This document shows positions 1 through 11,290 of a stretch of 64,000 nucleotides of DNA, piece by piece; the first letter of the stretch is position 1; every line of letters begins with the position of its first letter. Source of the DNA: Gigaspora margarita (Eukaryota > Glomeromycota > Glomeromycetes > Diversisporales > Gigasporaceae); the NCBI GenBank assembly GCA_009809945.1, contig WTPW01000087.1:201179-265178 (forward strand). The letters run 5' to 3'. The position numbers and the translations under genes were made by a program. The notes beneath the pieces were generated by a model. That model made no database searches and was not told the origin of the DNA. It worked only from the letters and a program-made list of their open reading frames with translations.

Positions 1-240
1 GCTTCGGGTAACCGGTTGAGTAATTTTTTAATCGATTGACCCGAGCAATGGTTCCGAAAAGTTCCAAAAAAAGAATGAACTTAAAAGACGAGCAAGTTGG
101 AGACAAAAATTAGAGCAAAGGTCCGAGACTTTTCGAAGGTAAAACGTGAAGTAATTTTAACCGGTTGCAATCGGTTGACATCAAATATTTCGGTTCAGTT
201 AACCGATTAAGGAAATTTTTCTTGGTTCAAATCACTGACC
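1..240. repeat. Dispersed repeat, truncated copy 1
   Basis: This segment is repeated at about 33,314-33,610, starting gcttcgggtaaccgg and ending near ctgaccccaac. The second copy has about 45 extra bases with further aaccggtt-type motifs after the first 45 bases. It is rich in cggtt/aaccg motifs and has no convincing reading frame. This copy is cut by the window edge. Its class is not recognised. Confidence 0.7.
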
Positions 241-252
241 CCAACAACAAAT

Positions 253-805
253 TATGGACAAATGCCAGCTAGCCAAAGGTGCCGGAAATAAATTCAATTA
301 AAGGGCTTGAAGTCCGCAGAATATAATATGAGTAATTTAGCTAAGTAATCGAACTGAAACGATGATATGCTCCTAGAAATTAGCAATTGAGATTGCGCCA
401 GGTACCATCGCAACAGTAGAATGAGAGAGAGGCAGCATCAGCCGGTGGTTTCACGCCAGCTCGAAGCAGGCCGGCTGTTAAATAGGAAAATGGCAGAATC
501 AGGAGACTGTTCCATTGTGTTTGGTGGGAAAGGTTGGGTCGAGAAAATCTTTGTCGGCAAACTATTTTCTGAAGGGGAAAGAGTGTCGAATTAATCCTTC
601 ACATTGGTTCTTTATATACTGTTTGTGGTTGGTGGCTTTTATTACGTATCGTGTGTAAATTCATGCGCTTGTTTTTCAGTTGATTGATCTCTGATACCGA
701 CCCATGCCCTCTGACCCGTGCCTGATCTGGGTTGGGGTTGTAGCACGTGGAGTGTAACCCCTGACCATTTCTTCCCTTTCTTTTCGATCTGATGACCCTT
801 GTCAA
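253..805 (-). repeat. Candidate solo LTR, copy 1
   Basis: About 550 bp, repeated almost completely at 828-1,373 and partly at 35,631-35,968. On the minus strand the unit reads TGTTGACAAGGGTCA... to ...CACTTGACCA (the last part best seen in copy 2) and has a TATATAAA-like box in the middle, which is the layout of an LTR. The two copies lie head to tail about 25 bp apart with no internal domain. A small non-autonomous element with short inverted ends is an alternative. No long reading frame resembles a known protein. Confidence 0.45.
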
Positions 806-827
806 CACGCACGAAAAACATAGGTAC

Positions 828-1373
828 GACTGGTCAAGTGATTGGACAAATGCCGGCTAGCCAAAGGTGCCGAAAATAAATTTAATTAAAGGACTTGAAG
901 TCCGCAGAATACAATATGAGTAATTTAGCTAAGTAATTCGAACTGAAAGATGATATGCTCCTAGAAAATTAGCAGGTGAGATTGCGCCAGGTACCATCGC
1001 AACAGTAGAACGAGAAAGAGGCAGCATCAGCCGGTGGTTTCCCGCCGCTGTTAAATAGGAAAATGGCAGAATCAAGAGACTGTTCCACTGTGTGTGGTGG
1101 GAAGGGTTGGGTCGAGAAAATCTTTGTCGGCTGACTATTTTCTGAAGGGGAAAGAGTGTCGAATTAATCCTTTCATGTTGGTTTTTTATATACTGATTGT
1201 TGTCGGTGGCTTTTATTACGTATCGTGTGTAAATTCATGCGGTTATCGTTCGGTTGATTGATCTCTGATACCGACCCATGCCCTCTGACCTGGGTTGGGG
1301 TTGTAGCACGTGGCGTGTAACCCCTGACCATTTCTTCCCTTTCTTTTCGATCTGTTGACCCTTGTCAACACTC
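828..1373 (-). repeat. Candidate solo LTR, copy 2
   Basis: Second head-to-tail copy of the preceding unit. It starts tggtcaagtgattggac and ends cttgtcaaca on the plus strand, giving TG..CA ends in either orientation. It lacks about 18 bp near 1,048 that copy 1 has (the ctcgaagcaggcc part). Confidence 0.5.
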
Positions 1374-1629
1374 ATTTATATTTCCGATTTATAATTTAAC
1401 ATGCGTATTTCTTAATTTTGAAACCGCTCAGTAAAAACGCTATTAAAAGGTTTCAGAATTAAAAAAAAATATATCGTATTTCGGAGATAAATAAGACTTT
1501 AAAAAATCATATTTGTGGATCAAAATTTTAAATGGGAAAATGAAATGGCCGTGTTTTGAGACCCTTTGAGAAAATAAGTAAAATATGCAGATCAACAAAT
1601 TATTTAATAATGATAAAAAGTAAAATAAT
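1374..1629. other. AT-rich spacer, nothing recognised
   Basis: No reading frame of useful length, no inverted ends and no internal repeats were seen. Confidence 0.5.
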
Positions 1630-2060
1630 AAAACTTTCGCTCAATTTACATACTGAACCTTCGCTCAAAAATTACTTATTAACCTTTGCTCAAATTCTTT
1701 TTTAATATAACTTACTGAACGTTCGCTCAAATTACTTAAGAACCTTCGCTCAAATAACTCACTGAACCTTCGCTCAAATTAATTACCGAACCTTACTTAT
1801 TAAACCTCGCTTAAATTGTCTTTTTTTATATTACTTGCTGAACCTTTGTTCAAATTACTTACTGAGTCATTGCTCAAATTACTTACTAAACCTTTGCTCA
1901 AATTACTTACTAAACCTTTGTTCAAATTATTTTTTTATATGATTCACTAAACATTTGCTTATATTATTTTTTTTATATTACTTATTAAACTTTGCTTAAA
2001 TTATTTTTTATATAACTTATTGAACTTTCACTTGAACTTTCGCTTAGATATTTTTTATGT
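1630..2060 (-). repeat. Degenerate short tandem array
   Basis: Roughly 24-30 bp units around cttactgaaccttcgctcaa, repeated with decay. Read on the minus strand (GCGAAGGTTCAGTA) the same motif occurs in short arrays at 28,594-28,680 and 58,079-58,155. In all three places it follows the 3' end of the small-ORF repeat unit described at 29,180, so it probably belongs to that composite repeat. Confidence 0.75.
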
Positions 2061-2098
2061 AGCCTAACAATAATACTTAAGTTATCTTATAAATTAAT

Positions 2099-2432
2099 AT
2101 GCCTACAAAGAGAACTTTCAAGCAATCAATTATAATTAAGCAAAAGAACTCGAAAAAAAATCGGTAGATTTTAATTTTTTTTCACTTATAGTAAGATATC
2201 AATCCAGTTCTATAGCTTGTATTAATTCCAATAGTCGGTCATTTAATTATCCAGAACTTTAGTAATAGCCTTATTCGTGATAGTTGAGTATTCATTCATA
2301 AGAGTCATTAAAAGATTATTTATTTGTTTAATTTAACGTTGTCGATGTGAAATTTTAGGCGTGTTAAGCATAAAAAGCAGATCGATTAACAATAAAAAGT
2401 ATTCGAATTTTAATTAAAAAAATAAATAAGAT
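2099..2432 (-). repeat. Small-ORF repeat unit, decayed copy on minus strand
   Basis: Reverse complement of the unit at 29,180-29,555. On the minus strand it has the same order: attaaaattcgaata, a tgcttaac..gcctaaaat start region, cgacaacgt, caattataattgattg, ending ctctttgtaggcat. The reading frame is broken by several indels. It is immediately followed (minus strand) by the GCGAAGGTTCAG array. Confidence 0.8.
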
Positions 2433-2869
2433 TTGAACATTACTTATTTGATAATAAATACGTCGTCTTATTTTATTAAAATATAGCATATTACCCGTGC
2501 CTCCGGCACGGTAATAAGGTTATATTGGTGGTTAATTTAAATTAATGCATATTTTTTTTATTTAAGCCAATGTAAGATAAAAAAATTTTATATAATAAAA
2601 GTTGAAGTAGTATGTAAAGTATTTTATATAATAAAAAAATTACATTCTAATATATTTTGTCTTTCCATCTTAATTGTTTTTTTTTTAAAAATTATACTAC
2701 CAATAAAAATTATTTACAGAACCTACTATCTATTGCAGCATATATAATATCTTTAAATTTGAATAAGTTGCATTTAAATCATAGTGATTCTACTATAATT
2801 TATCATAAAGAATTGTTGCATAATGTACTAATGTGGTACACACAACGGCTAAAGTTAAGTTAGTATTAT
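2433..2869. other. AT-rich spacer
   Basis: A low-complexity stretch. A 68-codon open frame at 2,657-2,863 is made of common AT-rich codons and has no recognisable similarity or splice context, so no gene is called. Confidence 0.5.
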
Positions 2870-3200
2870 ATAATATCAAAATTTTTACCATAATTTGATG
2901 TAAAAAAATTCTATTATAGAATTTACTTGGGTCATTGCATTACTATTTCTGTTTCAATTCAGAATTTAGTCATTAATACAGTATAAACAATGGTTAAAGT
3001 TGAGTTAGTATTGAAATTATTGTGATATTTACATAAAAATTTCTGTCACATAACTTACTATTCCAGTTATTACAATATGTAGTTAAAGTTAGTTGCATTG
3101 GAATTATCTTAATTTACTGATAGAATTCTGTTACAGAATTTATTTTCCAATAAGGTATATGCAGTAGTTAAGATTGAGTTAGTATTGGAGTTATTGTGAC
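2870..3200. repeat. Degenerate ~90-100 bp tandem repeat (same family as 23.6-26.7 kb)
   Basis: About three units with the recurring order ttctgt(c/t)aca..aact(t)actattcc, gtagttaa.gttgagttagt, attg.aattattgtga. The same phrases recur for about 3 kb inside the Helitron-like insertion at 23.6-26.7 kb. Confidence 0.7.
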
Positions 3201-4212
3201 TTCTAAATTTAAGTAAACAGAATTAAAATTCATACCTATATTTTAATTTATTGAACAATTAAATGATTATGGTTAATCATGTATACAATATATTCTTTTG
3301 ACACATAAACCTTAAAGTAAACAAAATTAAGATTTATGCTCATCTGATAATTTATTAATTTATTGAATGATTAAATGTTATGGTTAATTGTAATACATTC
3401 TCTTGAAACACAATCATTAAAGTGAGCATAATTAAACTTCATACTCACCCTGGTGATTTATTAAACAATCAAATGATTATAGTTAATTATATGTACATTC
3501 TCTCAAAACACAACCATTAAAGTGAACAGAATTAAACTTTATACTCATACTGGTAATTTATTGAACAATTAAATTATTACAGTTAATCATATATTCACTT
3601 GAAATAAAAACTTTAAAGTTAACAAAATTAAAGTTAATTCTCACTCTTGTAATTTATTAAACAATTAAATGATTATGGTTAATTATAGATTGTCTTGAAA
3701 CATAGGCATTAAAGCAAGAGAATTAAACATCATGCTTAACTTAGTAATTTTTGAATATTATGGTTAATCATGCATTCTTCTTAAACACAATAATTAAAGT
3801 GAACAAAATTAATTTTTGTACTCACCCTGGTAATTTATTGAATGAATAAATGATTATGGTTAATTACACATACATTTTTTTGAAAAACATCAATAAAGTA
3901 AACAGAATTAAACTTCATACTCATCCTGATGATATATTGAAAGATTATAATAATTTATAGATTGATTACACAAATATCAATATGAAATGTAATCATTCAA
4001 GCAATTAAATACTTACTTCATACTTACTCTGGTGATTTATTAAATAATCAAATGATTATGTAACCCAAAAAACATTGTTAAAGTGAACAAAATTAAACTT
4101 CATACTCATGCTAGTAATTTATTGAATAATTAATTAATTATAGTTAATCATGTATTCTCTTGAAACACATTCTTTAAAGTAAACAGAATTAAACTTTATT
4201 TTTACCAAAATA

Positions 4213-4383
4213 CAGTCAGATCTCTCTAAGTGCACCTCTTGAAACCACTTTAATAATGTGCATTTAGAGAATAATAAGAAAATGTGCATTTATAAAGGTC
4301 AAATATATATTTGGGCCAGCACTTGAGTGTGCATTTAGAGAGTATGTGCACTTACAGAGGGTGCACTTAAAGTGGACTAACTG
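4213..4383. mobile_element. MITE, TA target-site duplication (mariner/pogo-like ends)
   Basis: 171 bp. The left end cagtcagatctctctaagtg and the inverted right end cacttaaagtggactaactg form imperfect TIRs, flanked by TA on both sides (4,211-4,212 and 4,384-4,385). Internal phrases such as gtgcatttagagag recur in the intron-1 elements at 15,385 and 51,020. TA duplication with CAGT-type ends fits Tc1/mariner/pogo non-autonomous elements. Confidence 0.8.
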
Positions 4384-5074
4384 TAATTTCTTGAATGAAT
4401 AAATAATTACAGTCAACTATAGATTGTCTTGAAACACAGTTATTAAAGCTAGCAGAATTAAACTTCATTCTTACTTTAGTAATTTTGAACAATTTAAATA
4501 ACTATAGTTGATCATACAGTCTTCTCAAATACAATTATTAAAGTGAACAAAATTAATATTCATACTCACCCTAGTACATTAGATACTGTCTAATTGCATG
4601 GCATCCATCAGAGACTTTTTCAAGCATATAGATGCATTTATATTATAAGTCTATTTTTGCATTATTAGTTAAAAACCAAAATTTTTTATATAGTATTGAA
4701 TGTAATTTATTGAATAAATAAATAATTATGGTTAATTATTTATACATTCTCTTAAAAAACATCAGTAAAGTGAACAGAATTATACTTCATACTCACCCTA
4801 GTAATTTATTAAACAGAATTAAGTTTTATACTCACCCTAGTGATTTATTGAATGATTATCATAATTTATAGATCAATTACACAAATATTGATATAAAAAG
4901 TAATCTTTCAAGCAATTAATGCTACAATAATTTAACTTCATACTCACCCTGATAATTTATTAATTATTAAATAATTATGGTTGGTCATATGTACATTCTC
5001 TTGAAATACAATAATTAAAGTGAACAGAATTAAACTTCATACTCATAATCAATTAAATAATTACAGTCAATTAT

Positions 5075-5360
5075 TAGGGTTCCGCAATTTGATTTGATCT
5101 ACAAATATTTGAATCAAATATTTGATCAAATTCAAATTCAAATTTGACTATATTTGATTTGATCGAATTCAAATCTGGCCAAATTTGATTTGATTTGACA
5201 AATATTTGATTTGATTTGAAAATTACTATTAAAAATTCAAATTCAAATCAAATTCAAATCCAAATATTTGAATCAAATCAAATTCAAATTAGGGTCAATT
5301 TGATTTGATCAAATTCAAATTGACCCAATATTTGATTTGATTTGAATTTGAGGAACCCTA
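5075..5360. mobile_element. MITE, 8-bp target-site duplication (hAT-type)
   Basis: 286 bp. It starts tagggttccgcaa and ends with the inverse tt..ggaaccctа-type terminus (ggaaccct then a), and is flanked by a perfect 8-bp direct repeat tcaattat at 5,067-5,074 and 5,361-5,368. The interior is a mass of short inverted and direct copies of caaatttgatttgat, so the element can fold extensively. The 8-bp duplication is the hAT signature. Confidence 0.88.
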
Positions 5361-6300
5361 TCAATTATACATTCTTTTGAAACACAAATCTTTAATGTAA
5401 ACATAATAAACTTTATTCTCACCCTAGTAATTTATTGATAATTAAATGATTACAGTTATTATAGATTGTCTTGAAACAGTTATTAAAGCAAGCAAAATTA
5501 AACTTCATGCTCACCCTAGTAAATTTTGAATGATTAAATAATTATAGTCAATCATACATACTCCTTAAACATAATTGTTAAAAGTGAACAAAATTAATTT
5601 TCATACTCACTCTAGTAATTTATTGAATGAAATGATTACAGTTAATTACACATACATTCTCTTGAAAATCATTAGTAAAGTGGACAAAATTAAACTTCAT
5701 ACTCATCCTGATGATTTATTGAATGATTATTATAATTTATAGATCATTCACACAAATATCAATATGAAATGCAATCATTCAAGCAATTAAATACCACAAT
5801 AATCTTTATACTCAACCTGATTATTTATTAACAACCAAATAATTATAGTTAATTATATGTACATTATCTTAAAACACAATCGTTAAAATAAACAGAATTA
5901 ATCTTTATACTCATATAGTTTATTGAAAAATTAAATAATCATACATTCTCTTGAAACACAATCTTTAAAGTAAACAGATTTAAACTTTATTCTCACCCTA
6001 GTAATCTATTAAATGATTAAATAATTTTAGTTAATTATAGATTGTCTTGAAACACAGTCATTAAAGCAAGCAGAATTAAACTTCATACTCACCCAACAAT
6101 TTTTGAATAACTAAATGATTACTGTTAATTATACATTCTCCTTAAACACAATTGTTAAAAGTAAAAAAATTAACTTTTATACTCACCCTTGTAATTATTT
6201 AATGAATAAATGATTACAGTTAATTACACATACATTTTCTTAAAATCATCAGTAAAGTGAACAGAATTAAACTTCATGCTTATCCTGATGATTTGGTTAA

Positions 6301-7423
6301 ACAATTCTAAAACAATAGATAAATATAGTACTATGTGATGTAGGATTTCATGTTTTATTGTGTTTATATCATAATGTTTACAAACATTTGATCGAATTCA
6401 CAAATAAAAATCCTACTCTGTTACTTATAAGCTAATTTGCACTATTATTATTGAAATATAGATTCTCTTATTCATGTTTTTATTATCGCTTGTTATTGCA
6501 CTTGTGACTATACCTATGTACAGAACTTTGTGCAATTGTCATATGCGTGAACTTTTTTTCTGCAAAAAAAACATTTATCATATATACACACGTACGTCTA
6601 TACTTGATGTCAAGCATAATTAAAAAAATACAAAATTGACTACATAGATACTCAGAATTTGGTTGATTCATGAATTTTACTATGATTTACCTTAAATAAT
6701 TTTGTTACAATACTGCATGTAATTAATGTTGATTTGGTATGTTCTATCATGATTAAAACAATTGATAATGGGTTTGTAATGTGATGACATTCTTGATCAT
6801 AACTTGCTCATCAATATTTTAGTTTTAACATTTAATTACAGGTATATATGCATGTGTTATACTAATTATTAATGACACTGCTACAGCATCAATCAATTAT
6901 ATATTGAATAAGTAATCAGGTTAGATATTAACAATCAATATTAGAATTTTCTTCAATTACCATTTATATCTATCTACAGTATGGCTCCTTTTTGACATGT
7001 AATGCATTCTTAACATATTTAGTAAGTACAATTCCGAAAGACCAATAAAAAAGATAGTGATCATCTGCACTTGAATCAAAATAAAACCCTGTTAAAGCGA
7101 TGTTTAGTTAAACAACTCTCATACAATAGATAAATATAATACTATTTGATGCATATCATGATGTTTATATGCAGAAATTCATATTTTTACTACGTTTAAT
7201 GTATTGTCCAATTATTTATGAGATTTTGTATTTCAAATACCTTATAATGTGAAATTTTCAATTTTACCCCGTTCCTAGTACATATGCATGTGCACAACTA
7301 TAGAAATATCCAAAGTCATGAGATTAAATCAACCAATTAATGCTCAGATTTCGCGATCTCTTCAGTATACTCTTCGTACAGTACTTTGTACCATATTCTT
7401 GGTAAAACTTGCTGCAATTATCA
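6301..7423. other. Non-coding stretch with relics of kinase upstream sequence
   Basis: No gene seen. Between about 7,105 and 7,295 the phrases gatgcatat, gatgtttat, cagaaattcat, attgtccaat and ccgttcctа-like cccgttccta occur in the same order as just upstream of the kinase gene at 14,735-14,860. A weaker version lies at about 6,310-6,390. Both look like decayed copies of the kinase 5' flank. Confidence 0.5.
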
Positions 7424-7426
7424 TTA

Positions 7427-8715
7427 GGGAGCATCCATAAATAATGTTATATTTGAGGGGGTCCCCCAAAATATAACAATTTTAACAATATGTAGGGGGT
7501 CCCTCAACATAATATAATTTTTTTATAAAAATTTGTCTAAAACTTGATCCAGTATCCAAATTGGATTATTTTGGTACCATTCGAATCGTCTCGAGGAGAG
7601 GATTCGAATGGTACCAAAATCATTTGAATTGGATTACTAGATCACGTTTTATTAACAAAATACTATTGGTTTTATAAAATTACTATAGATCAATAGTATT
7701 TCATTAATAAAACATGATCCAGTAATCCAAATGAAATGTTTTGGTACCATTGGATTTGGCTCATAGAGACGAATCGAATGGTACCATAATCATCCAAATT
7801 GAATCACTGGATCATAATATATTCAAGTTTTTGTAAAATTTTATATATAAACATACAGTTTTTTAAAATTTTTTTTATATAGTAGAGAAGGGGGTCAAAA
7901 GCTACTACTGTATTACCACAAAATAACGTGCACCTGCATGGTAATTTGATCACCTGTGCACTATTTTAAGTGCACGCATGTGCGCTATTTTGAGGTAACC
8001 TGATTTTTTATCCTGTACCAACGCTGAAAATCTAAACCTTAATTTAATATATATAAATATATATAAGAACAATTAACCTATTGTTGAACTTCTACGTAGT
8101 GATAGTAAAAAGTGAATTATTTATTTTTAAAACTTACTCATATAAAGTATTGCTATGGTGTGGCACATTCAACTCATCACACATGACAACAGGTAGGGTG
8201 CTAGGTGTAATGAATAAAGAGAAAGGGCAAGATGGATGAGAGCCAGATTACAATCGGGTATCGCCTGTAGATTTATGATCTCATTTTTTTTTGTTCTTTG
8301 TTATCATTACACAGCACTCTAAGGCCATTATAGTTCTAACTTTAAAAAGGATGTGCATAAAACATTTGTTTATTATCAAAAATTATATTTCAGTATTATA
8401 TCAAAAAGAATGGCTGTAACAATTTATTATCCTGCTAGAATAAGGATAGCACTAATTGAACATTTAATGATAGTTATTCTTGAAGCAATTAAAGCTAAAA
8501 AAATAAATATGAAGCATTCGTTGAACATCTTTGTTATGCATTCGATTAAACAGTATTCTATATATGGTGTGTGCTATTTTGGGATGCGCATAGGCATTAT
8601 TTTGAAACCAAGTATGCTATTTTTAGGAGATGCAATTTTCAAAATAATGCCCATGATCGTTATTTCGTGGTAATATGATATGTAGGGGTACATAACGTTA
8701 TTTATGGATGTCCCC
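7427..8715. mobile_element. TIR element, TTA target-site duplication (possible Harbinger type)
   Basis: The left end gggagcatccataaataa and the inverted right end ttatttatggatgtcccc form terminal inverted repeats, flanked by TTA at 7,424-7,426 and 8,716-8,718. A 3-bp TTA duplication fits PIF/Harbinger elements, but no transposase is present. The only longer frame (8,353-8,673 plus strand, 106 codons) resembles nothing known to me. The left half holds two large fold-back palindromes. Confidence 0.7.
7548..7815. repeat. Two large fold-back palindromes
   Basis: About 7,548-7,650 and 7,708-7,815 are each near-palindromes of about 100 bp: gatccagtatccaaattgg ... ggtaccattcgaatc, then a short loop, then gattcgaatggtaccaaaa ... 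ggattactagatca. The second repeats the theme with changes. Between them tactattggt and atcaatagta form a further inverted pair. Confidence 0.8.
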
Positions 8716-8718
8716 TTA

Positions 8719-9326
8719 ACAGGATTTATGGGTATTGCTGTAGAATCTTTACTTTTATGTTAATTATGATCGCAAGTATTTAACATCTTATTTTAAAATA
8801 AAACTTATGAGAAAAAAATAGAATACAGTACATACAAATGTACAATATATACAATATGCACACATATACATGAATATTACGTAAGTGCATCGCAGAGCAA
8901 AAATGCCACCTTAATACCAATATAATAATTAGTACTATCATCATAAAAAAGGATTATTTGGTACTATTATCCCCTAGCTCTGCTTTATTATAAGGATAAG
9001 ATTTGTGAGTTTTAATTTGAAACCCCTTATTTACATATTTGATAATAAATATGTCATTTTATCTTAGACCACACAAAGTTAATTTTTCATTTTGATAACC
9101 CGCTAATCCAATTTATCAAAAAATATATATATATTTTTTTACTTCCTGTTGTGCCAATTATTCCATTTTTGCCATTTAATTTTTTTTCTAGTGTCACCTG
9201 ATGCTGACCTTAATTTTCTGCAATTATCCAATAGGTCCAATAAAAAAAAGACAAATTTTCTGATTCCAAGTTATACAAACTAAATATTTAACTTTGAATA
9301 ACCTTAATGTGAATATGATTTAATTT
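8719..9326. other. AT-rich spacer
   Basis: No gene seen. The phrase accacacaaagttaatttttcat near 9,066 is related to the aggccacgcaaagttgatt motif of the arrays at 9,327 and 34,486. Confidence 0.5.
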
Positions 9327-9433
9327 AGGCCACGTAAAGTTAATTTATAAAAAAAAAAAAAAAATTTGACCTACTGACCAGAATTTTGAAACACCAGGTT
9401 ATGCAAAATAAAAAATTAACTTTGCGTGGCCTT
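9327..9433. mobile_element. Short fold-back MITE with aggccacg ends
   Basis: Left end aggccacgtaaagttaattt and inverted right end aaattaactttgcgtggcct pair over about 20 bp. The terminal motif is the same as the unit start of the tandem array at 34,486-35,330. No clear target-site duplication was found. Confidence 0.6.
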
Positions 9434-9683
9434 ATCAAAATAAAATTAATGTATAACGAAGTCCAGTTTTTATTAAATTTTATTGTAATACGTGCAATTT
9501 AATGATTTAAATGATAATTCAATATAAGAAAAAAGTTCTTTATGCATTTTATTATAAAAAGTATTTTATTTACATATAATTTCTAAAGTAAAACAAAAAA
9601 ATATCAAAAAAAGAAATAAAAATAGATATAAAAATTAATAAAATAAGAGAAAAAAAATAAAAAAACAACAATGATTTATAATA

Positions 9684-9920
9684 ATTGTCACAGCTGATGC
9701 TGAAGTTGGCTAATGCTGAATCTATGGGGTCACAACTTGAAACTATAGTATAAGCCCTGCTAAAATCCATATATACTCTATAAATATGAAATCTACACCC
9801 AAACCCTACCCTAACCCTATAAGACAAAAACAAAAAAACATTCAAAACAAATTTTTAAATTTTGTATCAAAATAGGTCATAGCTTCAGCATCAGCCAACT
9901 TCAACATCAGCTGTAACAAT
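9684..9920. mobile_element. MITE with ~38-bp TIRs
   Basis: The left end attgtcacagctgatgctg and its inverse at the right end, cagcatcagc..acatcagctgtaacaat, pair over nearly 40 bp including aagttggctaatgctgaa. It is flanked by AT-rich sequence, so the target-site duplication is ambiguous. A 91-codon minus-strand frame at 9,570-9,845 overlaps it and is not considered a gene. Confidence 0.7.
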
Positions 9921-10370
9921 AATTATACTAAATTTAGAAAGTTCAACCTTTCTACTTTTTAATTTCCTATATTCTCAATATTGTCTGTCACAAATTCCCA
10001 ATTAGCTTGAATGCTTTTCTGCAACTAGTTACATGATGGACATGATTTTCTTGAACTCATCTAATTAGTAAATAGTCTAATTGCTCATATCTGTCAATAC
10101 CCCAAAAACTTTAATATTGTCACCTACATTTATGTTCACTACAACTATTTCTAGTATTGCTTGACAGTAGTTTTTGTGGTCAAGCTGTTTCTTTAATTCA
10201 ATAACTCCACAAATTCTATTGGGCACCTTTTAGAAACCATCGAGACTTTTTAATAAGTAGATTTTTATAATTCAAAATGAATATTTCTTGAGTCAAAATT
10301 TACTTTGTTATCTTTATCGTTTCTTTGGAAACAAAATTCTGTGTGATGTTTATGGAAGTAAGAAGGGGAT
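9921..10370. other. Spacer, nothing recognised
   Basis: No reading frame, repeat or RNA gene could be supported here. Confidence 0.4.
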
Positions 10371-10378
10371 TAGAGTAG

Positions 10379-10585
10379 AGTTGTAACCCAAAACCTGAAA
10401 ATATATATAAAACCCTGAAGCCAAAACCCTAAACCTGTTCTGAAATTTTAATAATATACTGAAAGGCTTAGAAATTTAATTTTAACTTAGACTTAAAGTA
10501 CATGACAATTAGATTGTATTTCAGAAATATTTTGGAAATTCTAATTTGAAGGTTTCAGAAAGTTTTGGGTTTTGGGTTACAACTC
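10379..10585. mobile_element. MITE, 8-bp target-site duplication (hAT-type)
   Basis: The left end agttgtaacccaaaacc and right end ttttgggttacaact are inverted copies. The direct repeat tagagtag flanks it at 10,371-10,378 and 10,586-10,593. It sits directly at the left edge of duplication block A. Confidence 0.8.
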
Positions 10586-10704
10586 TAGAGTAGAATATAC
10601 AGTAAAATTGCTAAAAAACTTTTTGTTAAAGCACTAAAGATGGAATAAGCAATTTTTATAATGAACATTTGTTTTGATTTCCTGATCATGTTACATTACA
10701 CCAG

Positions 10705-11282
10705 TAGGATTGGAGGCATAGCAAATTTTTGGGGCATGTCTTAGGGGGCATGCCTTTGCAAAGGGCATGCCTCTCTATGCCCTGGCGCATGCCCCTCTAT
10801 ATATAAAAGGGATCCACTGACAATCATTTTATAAATACTACATTTTACTAACAATTACCAACAAGTTCATTTCACTGACAATTTATTTCACTGAAGCATT
10901 TTACAAACTAATTCTGGTCAATATCATTAGGGTCAGAATTAGAGTTAAAGTTAGTTGATTTATAATAAACTTGTTGGTGAAATGAGCTTTGGTAAATAGA
11001 CTATCAGTAAATGAACTTGTCGGTAACTAATTGTCAATAAAATGTGCTATCTATGAAGTAATTGTTGGTGAAATAATATGGATCCATATAAAGTATATAC
11101 TATAAAAAATATTTATATTCTAATTGGTCAATTTCTAAAATCAACATAATGATAAATTAGCCAATTATTTGTTAGCTATAAATCACATGATAGGGAATGC
11201 CTTTTGGTTAAAGGGCATGCACTTAAGTATGCCACAGAGGCAAGCCCCATGGGAATGCCTCCAAACTCTGTGCCTCCAACAA
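10705..11282. mobile_element. MITE present only in block A, 8-bp target-site duplication
   Basis: 578 bp flanked by a perfect 8-bp repeat tacaccag (10,697-10,704 and 11,283-11,290). Imperfect TIRs ttggaggcatag / ttggaggcacag lie just inside the ends. Block B has the uninterrupted site (attataccagatccttg near 40,601), which confirms insertion after duplication or loss in B. It contains several gggcatgcc motifs. The 8-bp duplication indicates the hAT superfamily. Confidence 0.88.
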
Positions 11283-11290
11283 TACACCAG

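Larger units (their letters stand above)
3236..6300. repeat. Long degenerate tandem array, ~100 bp period
   Basis: Roughly 100-bp units with the order tttattgaa..attaaatgatta, tggttaat.atac, attctcttgaaacacaa, attaaagtgaacagaattaa, acttcatactcaccctggtaa. The gttaat motif recurs at about 3,273, 3,382, 3,481, 3,581 and 3,678, which sets the period. Units are diverged and interrupted by at least two MITEs (4,213-4,383 and 5,075-5,360). No coding potential was seen. Confidence 0.85.

Noticed and set aside
8353..8673. 106-codon plus-strand frame
   Set aside because: Lies in a non-autonomous TIR element, composed of AT-rich chance codons, and shows no family pattern; its phrases recur without a frame near 41,840-41,940.
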